A stretch of 64,000 nucleotides of DNA from Variovorax brevis (lineage in GTDB: Bacteria; Pseudomonadota; Gammaproteobacteria; Burkholderiales; Burkholderiaceae_C), in contig NZ_JASZYG010000008.1 in assembly GCF_030317105.1 (NCBI RefSeq), positions 310,001 to 374,000 on the forward strand, written 5' to 3'. The notes below the pieces were generated by a model. That model was not told the origin of the DNA and made no database searches. It worked only from the letters and a program-made list of their open reading frames with translations. The position numbers and the translations under genes were made by a program. Positions 1 through 9,454 of this stretch are shown here, piece by piece. The number at the start of each line of letters is the position of its first letter. Position 1 is the first letter of the stretch.

Positions 1-1
1 G

Positions 2-232
2 CTCGCCACGATTCCCGGCGTGGTGCCCGGCGTGCATGACCGGCCCGCGGGCTGCCTGTTTGCGCCGCGCTGCAACTACGCCACCGCGCATTCGCGTGCG
101 GTGCGGCCCGAACTGCGTGCCATTCCCGGCAGCGAGGGCGGCCTGGTGCGATGCCACTACGCACTGGGCGATCCCAACCGCGCCGCGCTCATCGAGCGCG
201 ATGGCCCGCAACCCGTGGAGGCCCTGCCATGA
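2..232 (+). CDS. Oligopeptide/dipeptide ABC transporter ATP-binding protein, C-terminal fragment (DppD-like)
   Basis: Only the last 76 codons lie in the window; the gene starts upstream of base 1. The fragment carries the cysteine-bearing tail typical of peptide-importer ATPases, seen as CLFAPRC followed by a later RCH. This tail (oligopeptide/dipeptide transporter C-terminal region) is characteristic of DppD/OppD and DppF/OppF. The stop overlaps the start of the next ATPase gene as ATGA at 229-232, so the two are probably translationally coupled. By family knowledge the protein would pair with the following ATPase to drive a periplasmic-binding-protein-dependent peptide importer. The substrate cannot be read from this fragment. 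Confidence 0.85.
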   Translation, partial: LATIPGVVPGVHDRPAGCLFAPRCNYATAHSRAVRPELRAIPGSEGGLVRCHYALGDPNRAALIERDGPQPVEALP

Positions 233-1248
233 CGACGCGCGACGAAATCGTCGCCGAAGCCAGGGACCTGCAAAAGGTATACGACATCCGCCGCGGCATG
301 TTCCGCGCGCCTGCGCACCTGCAGGCCGTGGGCGGCGTCTCCTTCACCCTGGCGCGTGGCCGCACCCTGGCCGTGGTCGGTGAGTCCGGCTGCGGCAAGT
401 CCACGCTGGCGCGCATGGTCACGCTCATCGAGAAGCCCACCGCCGGCACGCTCTCGCTGGTAGGCATGGACGCTGTGAATCCGCCGTCCGGGCGCAAGCG
501 CGAGCTGCGGCAGGCGGTGCAGCTGGTGTTCCAGAACCCCTATGGCTCGCTGAACCCGCGCAAGAAGATCTCGGCCGTTCTGGAAGATCCGCTGGCCATC
601 AACACCACGCTGGGCAAGACAGAGCGCGCGGCCAAGGCGCGCGAGATGCTGTCGCGCGTCGGCCTGCGGCCGGAGTACGCCAATCGCTACCCGCACATGT
701 TCTCCGGCGGGCAGCGCCAACGCATCGCCATCGCGCGTGCGCTGATGCTGCAGCCACGCCTGCTGGTGGCCGATGAACCGGTGTCTGCGCTCGACGTGTC
801 GATCCAGGCGCAGGTGCTCAACCTGCTGGCCGACCTGCAGAACGAACTGGGGCTGGCCTATCTCTTCATCTCGCACGACCTCGGCGTGGTGCGCCACATC
901 GCGCACGACGTGCTCGTGATGTACCTCGGTCACGCGGTAGAGCAGGGCCCGAAGGCGCGGATCTTCGCGCGGCCATTGCACCCGTACACGCAGGCTTTGC
1001 TCGCGTCGACGCCGGGCTTGGCGGCGGGTCAGCGCATCGTGCTGCAGGGCGAATTGCCCTCGCCGCTGAACCCGCCCACCGGCTGCGTGTTCAACACGCG
1101 CTGCGCGCATGCGACCGACCGCTGCCGCGCTGAACGGCCTGTGTTGCGCGCACTCGACGAAAGGATGGTGGCATGCCATCACGCCGAGAAGTTTATTGAT
1201 GGTGCAGCCGGTGTGGCTCCCCATAATCCGCAGCTTGCGCCGGCCTGA
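229..1248 (+). CDS. Dipeptide/oligopeptide ABC transporter ATP-binding protein (DppF-like)
   Basis: A 339-residue ATPase of a peptide-type ABC importer, acting on the cytoplasmic face of the inner membrane. Walker A GESGCGKST is at residues 51-59, the Q-loop near 102, the signature SGGQRQR at 159-165 and Walker B LLVADEP near 178-184. The C-terminal tail again has the CVFNTRC motif of the family. The start at 229 is chosen because it overlaps the upstream stop and the ABC domain begins a few residues later. A longer in-frame start at 151 would bury most of the preceding gene. It is followed after 60 bases by the binding-protein gene, consistent with one dpp-type operon whose permease genes lie left of the window. 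Confidence 0.92.
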   Translation: MTTRDEIVAEARDLQKVYDIRRGMFRAPAHLQAVGGVSFTLARGRTLAVVGESGCGKSTLARMVTLIEKPTAGTLSLVGMDAVNPPSGRKRELRQAVQLVFQNPYGSLNPRKKISAVLEDPLAINTTLGKTERAAKAREMLSRVGLRPEYANRYPHMFSGGQRQRIAIARALMLQPRLLVADEPVSALDVSIQAQVLNLLADLQNELGLAYLFISHDLGVVRHIAHDVLVMYLGHAVEQGPKARIFARPLHPYTQALLASTPGLAAGQRIVLQGELPSPLNPPTGCVFNTRCAHATDRCRAERPVLRALDERMVACHHAEKFIDGAAGVAPHNPQLAPA

Positions 1249-1308
1249 AGGCGGGCGCGCAACCCTTTCCCTCTCCCCTGTGTCTCCCTGTCTGAAGGAG
1301 TTTTCGCA

Positions 1309-2931
1309 ATGACAAGCAAGTCCCCTGTCGCGCGTCGCGTTCGTGCCGCCGCAACCCTGATCGTTCCCGTTGCCTTTGCGCTGGCCTGTGGCGCCGCGGC
1401 GGCCAAGACGCTCGTTTATTGCTCCGAGGGCAGCCCCGAGAATTTCTACCCCGGCGTGAACACCACCGGCACCTCCTTCGACGTGACCACGCAGGTCTAC
1501 AACACCATCGTCGAGTTCGAGCGCGGCGGCACCAAGGTCGTGCCGGGCCTGGCTGAAAAGTGGGACATCTCGGCCGACGGCACCGAGTACACCTTCCACC
1601 TGCGCAAGGGCGTGAAGTGGCACACCACGAGCAAGAGCTTCAAGCCCACGCGCGACTTCAACGCCGACGACTTCATCTTCATGATCGAGCGCCAGTGGAA
1701 GGAAAACGACCCCTTCTTCAAGGTCACCAGCCCCAACCATTCCTACTTCAACGACATGGGCATGCCCAAGCTGTTGAAGTCGGTCGACCGTGTTGACGAC
1801 TACACGGTCAAGATCGTGCTGAACAAGGCCGAGGCGCCGTTCCTGTCGAACCTGGCGATGCAATACGCCGGCATCCAGTCGAAGGAATACGCCATTGCCA
1901 TGCTCAAGGCCGGCACGCCCGAGAAGGTGGACCAGGACCCGATCGGCACCGGCCCCTTCTACCTCGTGCAGTACCAGAAGGACGCGATCATCCGCTTCAA
2001 GGCCTTCCCGCAATACTGGGGCGGCAAGGCCAAGATCGACGACCTGATCTTCGCCATCACGCCCGATGCGTCGGTGCGCTGGGCCAAGCTGCAAAAGGGC
2101 GAGTGCCACGTGATGCCGTACCCCAATCCGGCCGACCTCGACGCGATCCGCAAGGACCCGAACGTGACGCTGATGGAGCAACCCGGCCTGAACGTCGGCT
2201 ACCTCGCCTACAACACCCAGAAGAAGCCGTTTGATGACGTGCGCGTGCGCAAGGCCATCAACATGGCGATCGACAAGAAGGCGATCATCGACGGCGTTTA
2301 CCAGTCTTCCGGCATTGCCGCCAAGAACCCGATTCCGCCGACGATGTGGTCGTACAACGATGCGGTCAAGGACGACGCCTACAACCCCGAAGCCGCCAAG
2401 AAGTTGCTGGCCGAGGCCGGTTTCCCCAACGGCTTCACCACCGACCTGTGGGCCATGCCGGTGCAGCGGCCCTACAACCCGAACGCCAAGCGCATCGCCG
2501 AACTGATGCAGGCCGACTTGGCCAAGGTCGGCGTCAAGGCCGAGATCAAGACCTTCGAATGGGGCGAATACCGCAAGCGCATGCAGGCTGGCGAACACCA
2601 GATGGGCATGCTCGGCTGGACCGGCGACAACGGCGATCCGGACAATTTCATGTACACGCTGCTGGGCTGCGCATCGGCGCAGTCCAATGGTTCGAACGTG
2701 GCCAAGTTCTGCTACCAGCCGTATGAAGATCTGGTCGTGAAGGCCAAGAACGTGCCCAAGCAGGCCGATCGCGATGCGCTGTACAAGAAGGCGCAGGTGG
2801 TCTTCAAGGAACAGGCGCCGTGGTTCACGATTGCGCACGCGGTGCAGCTCAAGCCCGTACGCAAGGAAGTGATCGACTTCAAGCTGAGCCCGTTTGCGCG
2901 CCATACCTTCTACGGCGTGGATATCAAGTAG
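1309..2931 (+). CDS. Periplasmic peptide ABC transporter substrate-binding protein (DppA-like, SBP family 5)
   Basis: A 540-residue extracytoplasmic solute-binding protein. Residues 1-33 form a signal peptide with a basic start, a hydrophobic core and cleavage likely near AAAA-K. The mature part has family-5 features: [10 protein letters not shown] near the start, a VVPGLAEKW segment, [12 protein letters not shown], and later [23 protein letters not shown] ribosome-binding site lies 8 bases before the ATG. Family members bind di- or oligopeptides, and some bind glutathione or haem precursors; the specificity here is not decided. It follows the two ATPase genes, an order in which the binding protein is translated last. 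Confidence 0.92.
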   Translation: MTSKSPVARRVRAAATLIVPVAFALACGAAAAKTLVYCSEGSPENFYPGVNTTGTSFDVTTQVYNTIVEFERGGTKVVPGLAEKWDISADGTEYTFHLRKGVKWHTTSKSFKPTRDFNADDFIFMIERQWKENDPFFKVTSPNHSYFNDMGMPKLLKSVDRVDDYTVKIVLNKAEAPFLSNLAMQYAGIQSKEYAIAMLKAGTPEKVDQDPIGTGPFYLVQYQKDAIIRFKAFPQYWGGKAKIDDLIFAITPDASVRWAKLQKGECHVMPYPNPADLDAIRKDPNVTLMEQPGLNVGYLAYNTQKKPFDDVRVRKAINMAIDKKAIIDGVYQSSGIAAKNPIPPTMWSYNDAVKDDAYNPEAAKKLLAEAGFPNGFTTDLWAMPVQRPYNPNAKRIAELMQADLAKVGVKAEIKTFEWGEYRKRMQAGEHQMGMLGWTGDNGDPDNFMYTLLGCASAQSNGSNVAKFCYQPYEDLVVKAKNVPKQADRDALYKKAQVVFKEQAPWFTIAHAVQLKPVRKEVIDFKLSPFARHTFYGVDIK

Positions 2932-2937
2932 CTTGTT

Positions 2938-3030
2938 GCTCGCCCCAGGCTCCGCGCACTTCGTGTCGCTCCTCCAACCCCCTGCCGGGGGCAACATTAG
3001 CGGCCCGGCGAAGCCGGTTCCGCGGTGTTT
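2938..3030. repeat. Dispersed intergenic hairpin repeat, copy 1
   Basis: This about 93-base element begins GCTCGCCCCAGGC, continues with ACTTCGTGT and CCAACCCCCTGCCGGGGG, and ends with GCCGGTTCCGCGGTGTT. Near-identical copies lie at 62,547-62,713. It contains two foldable parts, a CCCC/GGGG stem and a longer AACA...GGTGTT arm. It lies directly after the stop of the binding-protein gene, where a REP-like or terminator-like element would be expected. I recall such repeats as common in Comamonadaceae genomes, but no search was made. Confidence 0.75.
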
Positions 3031-3060
3031 CCCGCATGAGCTTGGGTTGCACAATCGGCT

Positions 3061-3816
3061 ATGACCACAGCGATTCTGAGTGCGTTGCCTGAGGAGCAGG
3101 AGGGGCTGGCGGCGCAGCTGGATGGGGTGCGCCTCGTGCGATACGCGGGGCGGGATTTTCATTTGGGGCTGTGGCACGGGCGCAGCGTCGTGTTCGCCTT
3201 GTCGCGCATCGGCAAGGTGGCGGCGGCGACGACGGCTGCGGCACTGATCGAGCGCTTTGGTGCCACGCGCATCATGTTCACGGGCGTGGCTGGCGGATTG
3301 CATCCGGATGTGCGGGTGGGGGATACGGTCATCGGCACCGAATTCCTGCAGCACGACATGGATGCGTCGCCGCTGTTTCCCAGGCACGAGGTGCCGCTTT
3401 ATGGGCGCTCCCGATTTCCGGCCGATGGGGAGCTTGTCGGCTTGCTGCTGGCTGCGGCGCGCTCGGATGCTGCGAGTGCCGACAGACTCTTTGATGACGA
3501 AACGCGGGCGCGCTTTGGACTCGAATCTCCGCGCGTGCACCAGGGGCTACTGATCAGCGGCGACCGCTTCGTCTCTCGCGCCGAGGAAGCACACGCGCTG
3601 CGTCAGGCGTTGCCGCAGGCGCTGGCCGTGGAGATGGAGGCCGCGGCCGTGGCGCAGGTGTGCCACGACCACGGCGTTCCCTTTGCCGCGGTGCGCAACA
3701 TCTCCGACCGCGCCGACGATCAGGCGCATGTCGACTTTCCGGCCTACCTCGCGCAAGTCGCAGGACGACAGGCGCGGGCGTTGATTGCTGCATTGCTGCC
3801 CACGCTGCCGACGTGA
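3061..3816 (+). CDS. mtnN: 5'-methylthioadenosine/S-adenosylhomocysteine nucleosidase
   Basis: A 251-residue cytosolic nucleosidase that should cleave the adenine base from methylthioadenosine and S-adenosylhomocysteine, feeding methionine salvage and removing methylation products. The N-terminus ILSALPEEQEGL and the motif FTGVAGGL are typical of the family, as is AVEMEAAAVAQVC near the C-terminus, which holds the ribose-binding Met-Glu pair. A following SDRAD segment supplies the catalytic Asp region. It is about 20 residues longer than the E. coli enzyme. The next gene starts inside its stop codon (GTGA at 3813-3816), so the two are coupled. Confidence 0.88.
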   Translation: MTTAILSALPEEQEGLAAQLDGVRLVRYAGRDFHLGLWHGRSVVFALSRIGKVAAATTAAALIERFGATRIMFTGVAGGLHPDVRVGDTVIGTEFLQHDMDASPLFPRHEVPLYGRSRFPADGELVGLLLAAARSDAASADRLFDDETRARFGLESPRVHQGLLISGDRFVSRAEEAHALRQALPQALAVEMEAAAVAQVCHDHGVPFAAVRNISDRADDQAHVDFPAYLAQVAGRQARALIAALLPTLPT

Positions 3817-4334
3817 ACGACCTGCGCGAACTGACGTCCAGCTTCCCGCACGCGGGCCGGCTCGACGCCATCGTGCTGCGGCCAGCACGCCGAGCGCCTG
3901 TGCGCTGCGTGACCGAGGCCCTCGCGCTGGCTGGACGCGGGCTTGAGGGCGATCGGGCCGTCTTGCGCGCCTCAACGGCAGTGGGCGGCGGCAAGCGGCA
4001 AGTCACCTTGATCCAGGCCGAGCACTTGCCGGTGATCGCCGCGCTGTCGCGCCACGCGGCCGTCGGGGCGGAGCTTCTGCGGCGCAACCTCGTCATCTCC
4101 GGCTTGAACCTGCTTGCGGCGCGCAGCCTGTTCCGGGACCAGCCGATGCACCTGTGCATCGGCGCGGAGGTTGTCCTTGACATCACCGGCCCGTGCGAGC
4201 CCTGCTCGCGCATGGAAGAGGCGCTTGGCGCCGGCGGGTACAACGCCATGCGCGGCCATGGCGGCGTCACGGCACGCGTGCTGGCCGGTGGGCGCCTGCA
4301 ATGCGGTGACGTGGTGTCGGTGCGGCTTCCCTGA
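3813..4334 (+). CDS. MOSC domain-containing protein
   Basis: A 173-residue MOSC (molybdenum cofactor sulfurase C-terminal) domain protein with a GTG start overlapping the mtnN stop. The core contains VTLIQAEHLP, a GELLRRN-like segment (VGAELLRRNLVISGLNL) and the conserved cysteine motif TGPCEPCSRME. MOSC proteins bind molybdenum cofactor or transfer sulfur, and many stand-alone members (YiiM type) reduce N-hydroxylated compounds. A molybdenum hydroxylase subunit is encoded 1.5 kb downstream, but a functional link is only an inference. A longer ORF from 3660 exists but would lie inside mtnN. Confidence 0.85.
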   Translation: MNDLRELTSSFPHAGRLDAIVLRPARRAPVRCVTEALALAGRGLEGDRAVLRASTAVGGGKRQVTLIQAEHLPVIAALSRHAAVGAELLRRNLVISGLNLLAARSLFRDQPMHLCIGAEVVLDITGPCEPCSRMEEALGAGGYNAMRGHGGVTARVLAGGRLQCGDVVSVRLP

Positions 4335-4399
4335 GCTTTTGGCGCCGCAGCGGCGGTTGATTGACGTGGGCCGGTCAGGCCAACACAATGAAAGTGGAA

Positions 4400-4428
4400 G
4401 GGCCGGCCAGTACCGGCCCCTTGTTTTT
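4400..4428 (+). terminator. Rho-independent terminator after the MOSC gene
   Basis: A 7-bp perfect GC stem GGGCCGG/CCGGCCC (4400-4406 with 4413-4419) with a 6-base loop is followed by CTTGTTTTT. It lies 65 bases after the MOSC stop. It also argues against a start for the next gene at 4361, because that start would place the hairpin inside the coding region. Confidence 0.8.
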
Positions 4429-4447
4429 CCAAAGCGAAAGGCTGCCT

Positions 4448-5845
4448 GTGGTCCTGACACGAAAGCTTCTGGGGCGCGCCGCGATGGCGTTCGGCGCCAT
4501 CGTGCTGAACGCCTGCAGCAGCACACCGGCGAGCGCCCCGCCATCCGGAGGCGCCGATTCGCAATTGCGCGCCATCGCGAAGGAGGCCTACATCTACGCC
4601 TTCCCGATGCTGGAAAACTACAACACCATGTACAAGCAGTTGGCCAACCCGGCCGGCAAGGAGTACACCGGCGGCTTCGGAAAGTTCAGGCACTACTCGG
4701 AGGCCTACACGCCGGAAAACCACGACGTCGTGACGCCGAACAACGACACACCGTACTCCTGGGCGTGGCTCGACTTGCGTGCCGAACCCTGGGTGGTGAG
4801 CGTGCCCGCGGTGCCGGGTGACCGCTACTACGTGCAGCAGTGGGTCGACCTCTTCACCTACAACTTTGCCTACGTCGGCTCGCGCACCACCGGCAACGGG
4901 CTGGGCAACTTCCTGATCGTCGGGCCGAACTGGAAGGGCGCGATGCCGGCGGGCATCAACCAGGTGTTTCGCTCGGAAACCGACATCGTCATGACGCTGA
5001 CGCGGGTGGCGCTCGATGGCCCGGCCGACGTGCCCAACGTCAAGGCGGTGCAGTCCGGCATGCAACTGCGCTCGCTCAGCCAGTACGACAAGATGACTGC
5101 GCCACGGCCCGCGCCGGCCATCGTGTTCCCACCCTACGACGCGGCGAAGGCGCGCTCGCACGACTTCATCGGCTACCTGAATTTCCTGCTGCAGTTCACG
5201 CAGCCGCCGCATCCCAGCGAGGTCGACCTGATGAAGCGCTTCGCCATGATCGGCATCGGCCCCGGCGTGCCCTTCGACGCGGCCAGGCTGCCGCCTGCGA
5301 CTTTGGCCGCCATCGACGCGGGCGTTGCCGACGCGAAGGCCGAGCAGGCGCAGGTGGCCCGGACCACGCTGTCGTCCAACGGCCTGTTCGGGACCCGCGA
5401 GGCGCTAAAGAACAACTACATGACGCGGGCCATCGCCGCTGAAAAGGGTCTGTACGGCAACTCGCTGGAAGAGGCGTGGTACGGCGGCTACGCGGGCGAT
5501 GGCAACAAGCTGTCGACCGTTCACTTTGCCAAGGGGCAACTGCCCCCGGCGAAGTTCTTCTGGTCGATGACGCTCTACACCCTGCCTGACCGCTTTCTTT
5601 ACGCGAACCCCATCAAGCGCTATTCCGTTGGCGACCGCACGCGCGGACTGAAGCGCGATGCAGACGGCGGCCTGACGCTATACATTGGCAATGCGTCGCC
5701 GGGGCCGGACAAGGAATCGAACTGGCTGCCGGCGCCGCCGGGCCCTTACAGCGCCGTCGCCCGTGTCTACGGACCGAGCAAGGCGGCGATGGACGGAACC
5801 TGGAAACTGCCGCCACTGACGCCCATGGACAGCCCGACGAAGTAA
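4448..5845 (+). CDS. DUF1254/DUF1214 domain lipoprotein
   Basis: A 465-residue putative lipoprotein. I prefer the GTG at 4448, since it follows the terminator and has GCGAAAGG 7 bases upstream. It gives a lipoprotein signal with the lipobox LNAC ending at residue 23. The N-terminal half has DUF1254 features (EAYIYAFPMLENYNTMY, then TPNNDTPYSWAWLDLRAEPWV). The C-terminal part has the DUF1214 features FWSMTLYTLPDRFL and LYIGNASPGPDKESNWLPAP. Proteins with this pair are widespread in the periplasm or envelope of proteobacteria, and their biochemical role is unknown to me. An in-frame ATG at 4361 is the alternative start. Confidence 0.88.
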   Translation: MVLTRKLLGRAAMAFGAIVLNACSSTPASAPPSGGADSQLRAIAKEAYIYAFPMLENYNTMYKQLANPAGKEYTGGFGKFRHYSEAYTPENHDVVTPNNDTPYSWAWLDLRAEPWVVSVPAVPGDRYYVQQWVDLFTYNFAYVGSRTTGNGLGNFLIVGPNWKGAMPAGINQVFRSETDIVMTLTRVALDGPADVPNVKAVQSGMQLRSLSQYDKMTAPRPAPAIVFPPYDAAKARSHDFIGYLNFLLQFTQPPHPSEVDLMKRFAMIGIGPGVPFDAARLPPATLAAIDAGVADAKAEQAQVARTTLSSNGLFGTREALKNNYMTRAIAAEKGLYGNSLEEAWYGGYAGDGNKLSTVHFAKGQLPPAKFFWSMTLYTLPDRFLYANPIKRYSVGDRTRGLKRDADGGLTLYIGNASPGPDKESNWLPAPPGPYSAVARVYGPSKAAMDGTWKLPPLTPMDSPTK

Positions 5846-5886
5846 GACCAACAACCATTTCGACCACCCACGAACAGGCGAATCCC

Positions 5887-8226
5887 GTGAACACTGCAAC
5901 CCTGACCCCGCCGACCGAAGCGGGCCGCTTCGGCAGCGGCCAATCCGTGCGTCGTCTCGAAGACGAAGCGCTGCTCGCCGGCAAGGGCCGGTACACCGAC
6001 GACGTGCGCGTCGAGGGCACCCTGCACGTGGCCTTTGTGCGCTCGCCCTATCCGCATGCGCGCATCGTGTCGGTGGACACATCGACGGCGGCATCGATGC
6101 CGGGCGTGGCGAAGGTCATCACCGGCGCCGATCTCGTGGCCGATGGCGTCAAGGCGATCCCGGGTGTGGCGGGATTCGTGCGCGCGGATGGCACGCCTGC
6201 CGCCGGCCCGCCGCGGCGGGCGCTGGCGCACGAGCGTGTGCGTTTCGTCGGGGAAACCGTGGTGGCTGTGCTGGCCGACACCGTGCAGCAGGCGCGCGAT
6301 GCGGCCGAGGCGGTGTTCGTCGAGTACGAAGAGTTGCCGATGGTCGTCGACCCCATGAAGGCGATCGAACCCGGCGCACCCGTGATTTGCGACGAGGCGC
6401 CGGACAACGTCTCGGCCGAGATGCGCCACGGCAACGCGCAGGCCACGGCCGACGCCTTTGCAAGGGCCGCGCATGTGGTCAAGCTCGAGATCAACAACCA
6501 GCGCCTGGCGGCCGTCACCATCGAGCCGCGTTCCGCGCGCGCCGACTTCGACAAGGACACCGGCCGCACCACGATCCGCATGAGCACGCAGTGCCCCTCG
6601 GGCGTGCGCGACAACATCTCCAGCGACATGCTCGGTGTCGCAAAAGAGGACTTCCGCGTCGTCGTGGGCGACGTGGGCGGCGGCTTCGGCATGAAGACCG
6701 GCGTCTATCCGGAAGAAGCGCTGGTGGCCATCAGCGCCCGCTCGCTGAAGCGCTCGGTGAAATGGATTGCCGATCGCAGCGAGGAGTTCGTCTCCGCCAC
6801 GCATGGCCGCGACGTGCTCGTGCAGGCCGAGCTGGCGCTGGATGCCAACGGCAAGATCCTCGCGCTGCGCCTGCTGTCGCACGCCAACGTCGGCGCGTAC
6901 CCGACCGGCGCGGGCGTGGCCATCCAGATCCTGATCGGCCCGTGGGTGCAGACCAGCATCTATGACATCCAGACCATCGACTTCCATTTCAAGGCCGTGA
7001 TGACGAACACGACGCCCACCGGTGCGTACCGGGGCGCGGGCCGGCCGGAAGCCATCTTCAACATGGAACGCCTCATGGACGAGGCGGCGCGCCAGACGGG
7101 CATCGACCGCATCGAACTGCGTCGCCGCAATTTCGTCAAGCCGCAGCAGATGCCGTACACGAACCCGATGGGCCAGGTCTACGACAGCGGCCAGTTCGAG
7201 AAGGTGATGGACGGTGCGCTTGCGCTGGCGGACTGGTCGGGCTTCGACGCGCGTGCCGCCGAATCCGCCAGCCGCGGCAAGCAGCGGGGCCTCGGCATCG
7301 CGACCTTCCTCGAATGGACCGGCGCCATGGTGCTGGAAGAGCGCGTCACCGTCACTGTGCTGGCGGACGGCATGATCGAAGTCTTCTCGGCCGTCAACGC
7401 GATGGGCCAAGGCATCCAGACTTCGCTCACGCAGTTGATCGTCGACGCCTTTGGCGTGCCCTTCGACAAGGTGCGTGTAATCCTCGGCGACACCGATCGC
7501 GGCGATGGCTTCGGCAGCGCGGGCTCGCGCTCGCTGTTCGTTGGCGGCTCGGCGGTTCGCGTCGGATCGGATCGCGCCATCGAGCACGCCCGCGGTCTTG
7601 CTGCCAAAGAGCTGGAGGTGGCCGCTGAGGACGTGACCTACGCGACCGGCCAGTTCACCGTGGCCGGCACCGACCTTTCCATCGGCTTGTTCGACCTTGC
7701 CGGCCGCCAGCCCGATCGCCGGATCTTCCTGGAGTCGGTGAGTTCCGTGTCCGCGCCGAGCTGGCCCAACGGCTGCCACGTCAGCGAGGTCGAGGTCGAC
7801 ATGCAGACCGGCGACGTCGAAGTGGTCGCCTATGCGTCGATGAACGACGTGGGCCGTGTGGTGAACCCGATGATCGTGCGCGGCCAGCTCGACGGCGGGG
7901 CCGTGCAGGGCATCGGCCAGGCCTTGCTCGAGGAAATCGTCTACGACCAGGAGACCGGCCAGCTCGTGACCGGCAGCTTCATGGACTACGCGATGCCCAT
8001 CGCCTTCGGCTCACCGGACTTCAAGACCGACATGGACCAGTCCACGCCCTGCCTGACCAATCCGCTGGGTGTGAAGGGAGTGGGCGAACTGGGCACCATC
8101 GGCGCGACGCCGTCGGTCGTCAACGCCGTGGCCGATGCGCTGACGCGCGCGGGTCACAAGGACAAGACGACGAAGCTGCAGATGCCGCTGACGCCCACGC
8201 GCCTGTGGTCTGTGCTCCAGGCTTGA
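5887..8226 (+). CDS. Molybdenum hydroxylase large subunit (xanthine dehydrogenase/CoxL family, form II-like)
   Basis: A 779-residue molybdopterin-binding subunit starting at GTG. It carries the family motifs GGGFGMKTG near residue 262, AYRGAGR at 380-386 and GVGELGTIG with the candidate catalytic Glu at 734. AYRGAGR is the pattern of form II CoxL-like and aldehyde-oxidase-like enzymes, not the AYxCSFR of true CO dehydrogenase. Such subunits normally work with an iron-sulfur subunit and a FAD subunit, and neither is encoded next to it here. The substrate is unknown; purines, aldehydes or N-heterocycles are typical. Its stop abuts the stop of the convergent corA gene with no spacer. Confidence 0.88.
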   Translation: MNTATLTPPTEAGRFGSGQSVRRLEDEALLAGKGRYTDDVRVEGTLHVAFVRSPYPHARIVSVDTSTAASMPGVAKVITGADLVADGVKAIPGVAGFVRADGTPAAGPPRRALAHERVRFVGETVVAVLADTVQQARDAAEAVFVEYEELPMVVDPMKAIEPGAPVICDEAPDNVSAEMRHGNAQATADAFARAAHVVKLEINNQRLAAVTIEPRSARADFDKDTGRTTIRMSTQCPSGVRDNISSDMLGVAKEDFRVVVGDVGGGFGMKTGVYPEEALVAISARSLKRSVKWIADRSEEFVSATHGRDVLVQAELALDANGKILALRLLSHANVGAYPTGAGVAIQILIGPWVQTSIYDIQTIDFHFKAVMTNTTPTGAYRGAGRPEAIFNMERLMDEAARQTGIDRIELRRRNFVKPQQMPYTNPMGQVYDSGQFEKVMDGALALADWSGFDARAAESASRGKQRGLGIATFLEWTGAMVLEERVTVTVLADGMIEVFSAVNAMGQGIQTSLTQLIVDAFGVPFDKVRVILGDTDRGDGFGSAGSRSLFVGGSAVRVGSDRAIEHARGLAAKELEVAAEDVTYATGQFTVAGTDLSIGLFDLAGRQPDRRIFLESVSSVSAPSWPNGCHVSEVEVDMQTGDVEVVAYASMNDVGRVVNPMIVRGQLDGGAVQGIGQALLEEIVYDQETGQLVTGSFMDYAMPIAFGSPDFKTDMDQSTPCLTNPLGVKGVGELGTIGATPSVVNAVADALTRAGHKDKTTKLQMPLTPTRLWSVLQA

Positions 8227-9219
8227 TCAGGACAGCCAACCCTTGCGGCCGAAGTACCACATCGGCACCACGGCGGTGGCAATCATCAGCACCACGACGT
8301 ACGGATAACTCAGCAGCGGCCCGAGCCACTCCAGCTCGGGGAACTTCATGTTCATGCCGTAGATGCTCGCCACCAGCGTTGGCGGCAGCAGCGCGACGCT
8401 GGCCACCGAGAAGATCTTGATGATCTTGTTCTGGTTGATGTTGATGAAACCGACCGTCGCATCCATCAGGAAGTTGATCTTGTCGAAGAGAAAGGCTGTG
8501 TGGTTGTCCAGCGATTCGATGTCGCGCAGGATTTGCCGCGCCTCCTCGAACTGGTCGGCATTGAGCATGCGGCTGCGCATCATGAAGCTCACGGCGCGGC
8601 GGGTGTCCATCACGTTGCGGCGAATGCGCCCGTTCAAGTCTTCCTGGCGGGCAATGGCGCCCAGCACTTCACCGGCGAGCTCGTCGCTCACATTGCCTTT
8701 GAGCACCTTCTTGCTCATTTGCTCAAGCTCGACATAGATGTTCTCGAGCGAATCGGCCGAGTATTCCGCGTCGGCGTCAAAGAGCTTGAGCAGCACTTCC
8801 TTGGCGTCCTCGATCAGCCCCGGTGCCCGGCGCGCGCGCATGCGCAGCAGGCGAAACACCGGCACGTCTTCGTCGTGAATGGAGAACAGCACGCCGCGGC
8901 TGCGCAACTCGGCGTTGTGCTGGTTGAGGATGAACGCGACGCGCACCGAGCGCGGGTCTTCGTCGTCATCGATCAGGAAGTCGCTGCGAATATGCAGCTC
9001 GCCGTTGTCTTCTTCGTAGAAACGCGCGGATTCCTCGATGTCCTCGTCCATCGCGTCTTCGGGAATGGACAGGCCGTAGTACTGCTTGATCCAGCGCTTT
9101 TCATCGACCGTGGGCGATTCGAGGTCAACCCAGATCGGCTGGAATTTGGAAAGCTCTTCGAGCGCCTCGATCTCTTCCTGGACGAGGCGGCCGTTGGCGA
9201 GCGTGAAGATATTGAGCAT
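8227..9219 (-). CDS. corA: CorA family magnesium/cobalt transporter
   Basis: A 330-residue inner-membrane divalent-cation channel. The long acidic cytosolic N-terminal part has the usual helical region, and two C-terminal transmembrane segments are present. The signature YGMNMKFPE, the GMN selectivity motif, precedes the last helix, and the basic tail FGRKGWLS follows it. The start at 9219 has GGAG 7 bases upstream on the minus strand. CorA forms homopentamers that admit Mg2+ and sometimes Co2+ or Ni2+. The gene converges on the molybdenum hydroxylase gene with adjacent stop codons. Confidence 0.93.
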   Translation of the reverse strand: MLNIFTLANGRLVQEEIEALEELSKFQPIWVDLESPTVDEKRWIKQYYGLSIPEDAMDEDIEESARFYEEDNGELHIRSDFLIDDDEDPRSVRVAFILNQHNAELRSRGVLFSIHDEDVPVFRLLRMRARRAPGLIEDAKEVLLKLFDADAEYSADSLENIYVELEQMSKKVLKGNVSDELAGEVLGAIARQEDLNGRIRRNVMDTRRAVSFMMRSRMLNADQFEEARQILRDIESLDNHTAFLFDKINFLMDATVGFININQNKIIKIFSVASVALLPPTLVASIYGMNMKFPELEWLGPLLSYPYVVVLMIATAVVPMWYFGRKGWLS

Positions 9220-9454
9220 GGCTCACTCCCGGAGAAACGACGGATGGGGGGCGAAGTAGGGGGCGCTTTCAAACCCCTGGGCACGCCATCCGGCGATGGG
9301 CGTCAGCAGGGAGTTGAAAGCTGCCGAGTCGGGCAGATTTCCAAGGCGATTGCTCCTGTCGGTTCAACGGGCGCGATTATGTCATCGGCGCCCGGCAATT
9401 CGCTGTGCGCAAACCGGTTTCGGATGGCGAAGCTCGCTGCAGTGATCTGGATGG

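Noticed and set aside
157-3540. A very long open frame on the minus strand (over 1,100 codons)
   Set aside because: It runs opposite to convincing dpp-type and mtnN genes, is rich in His, Arg and Gly, and has no family motifs. Such antisense frames are common in GC-rich DNA.
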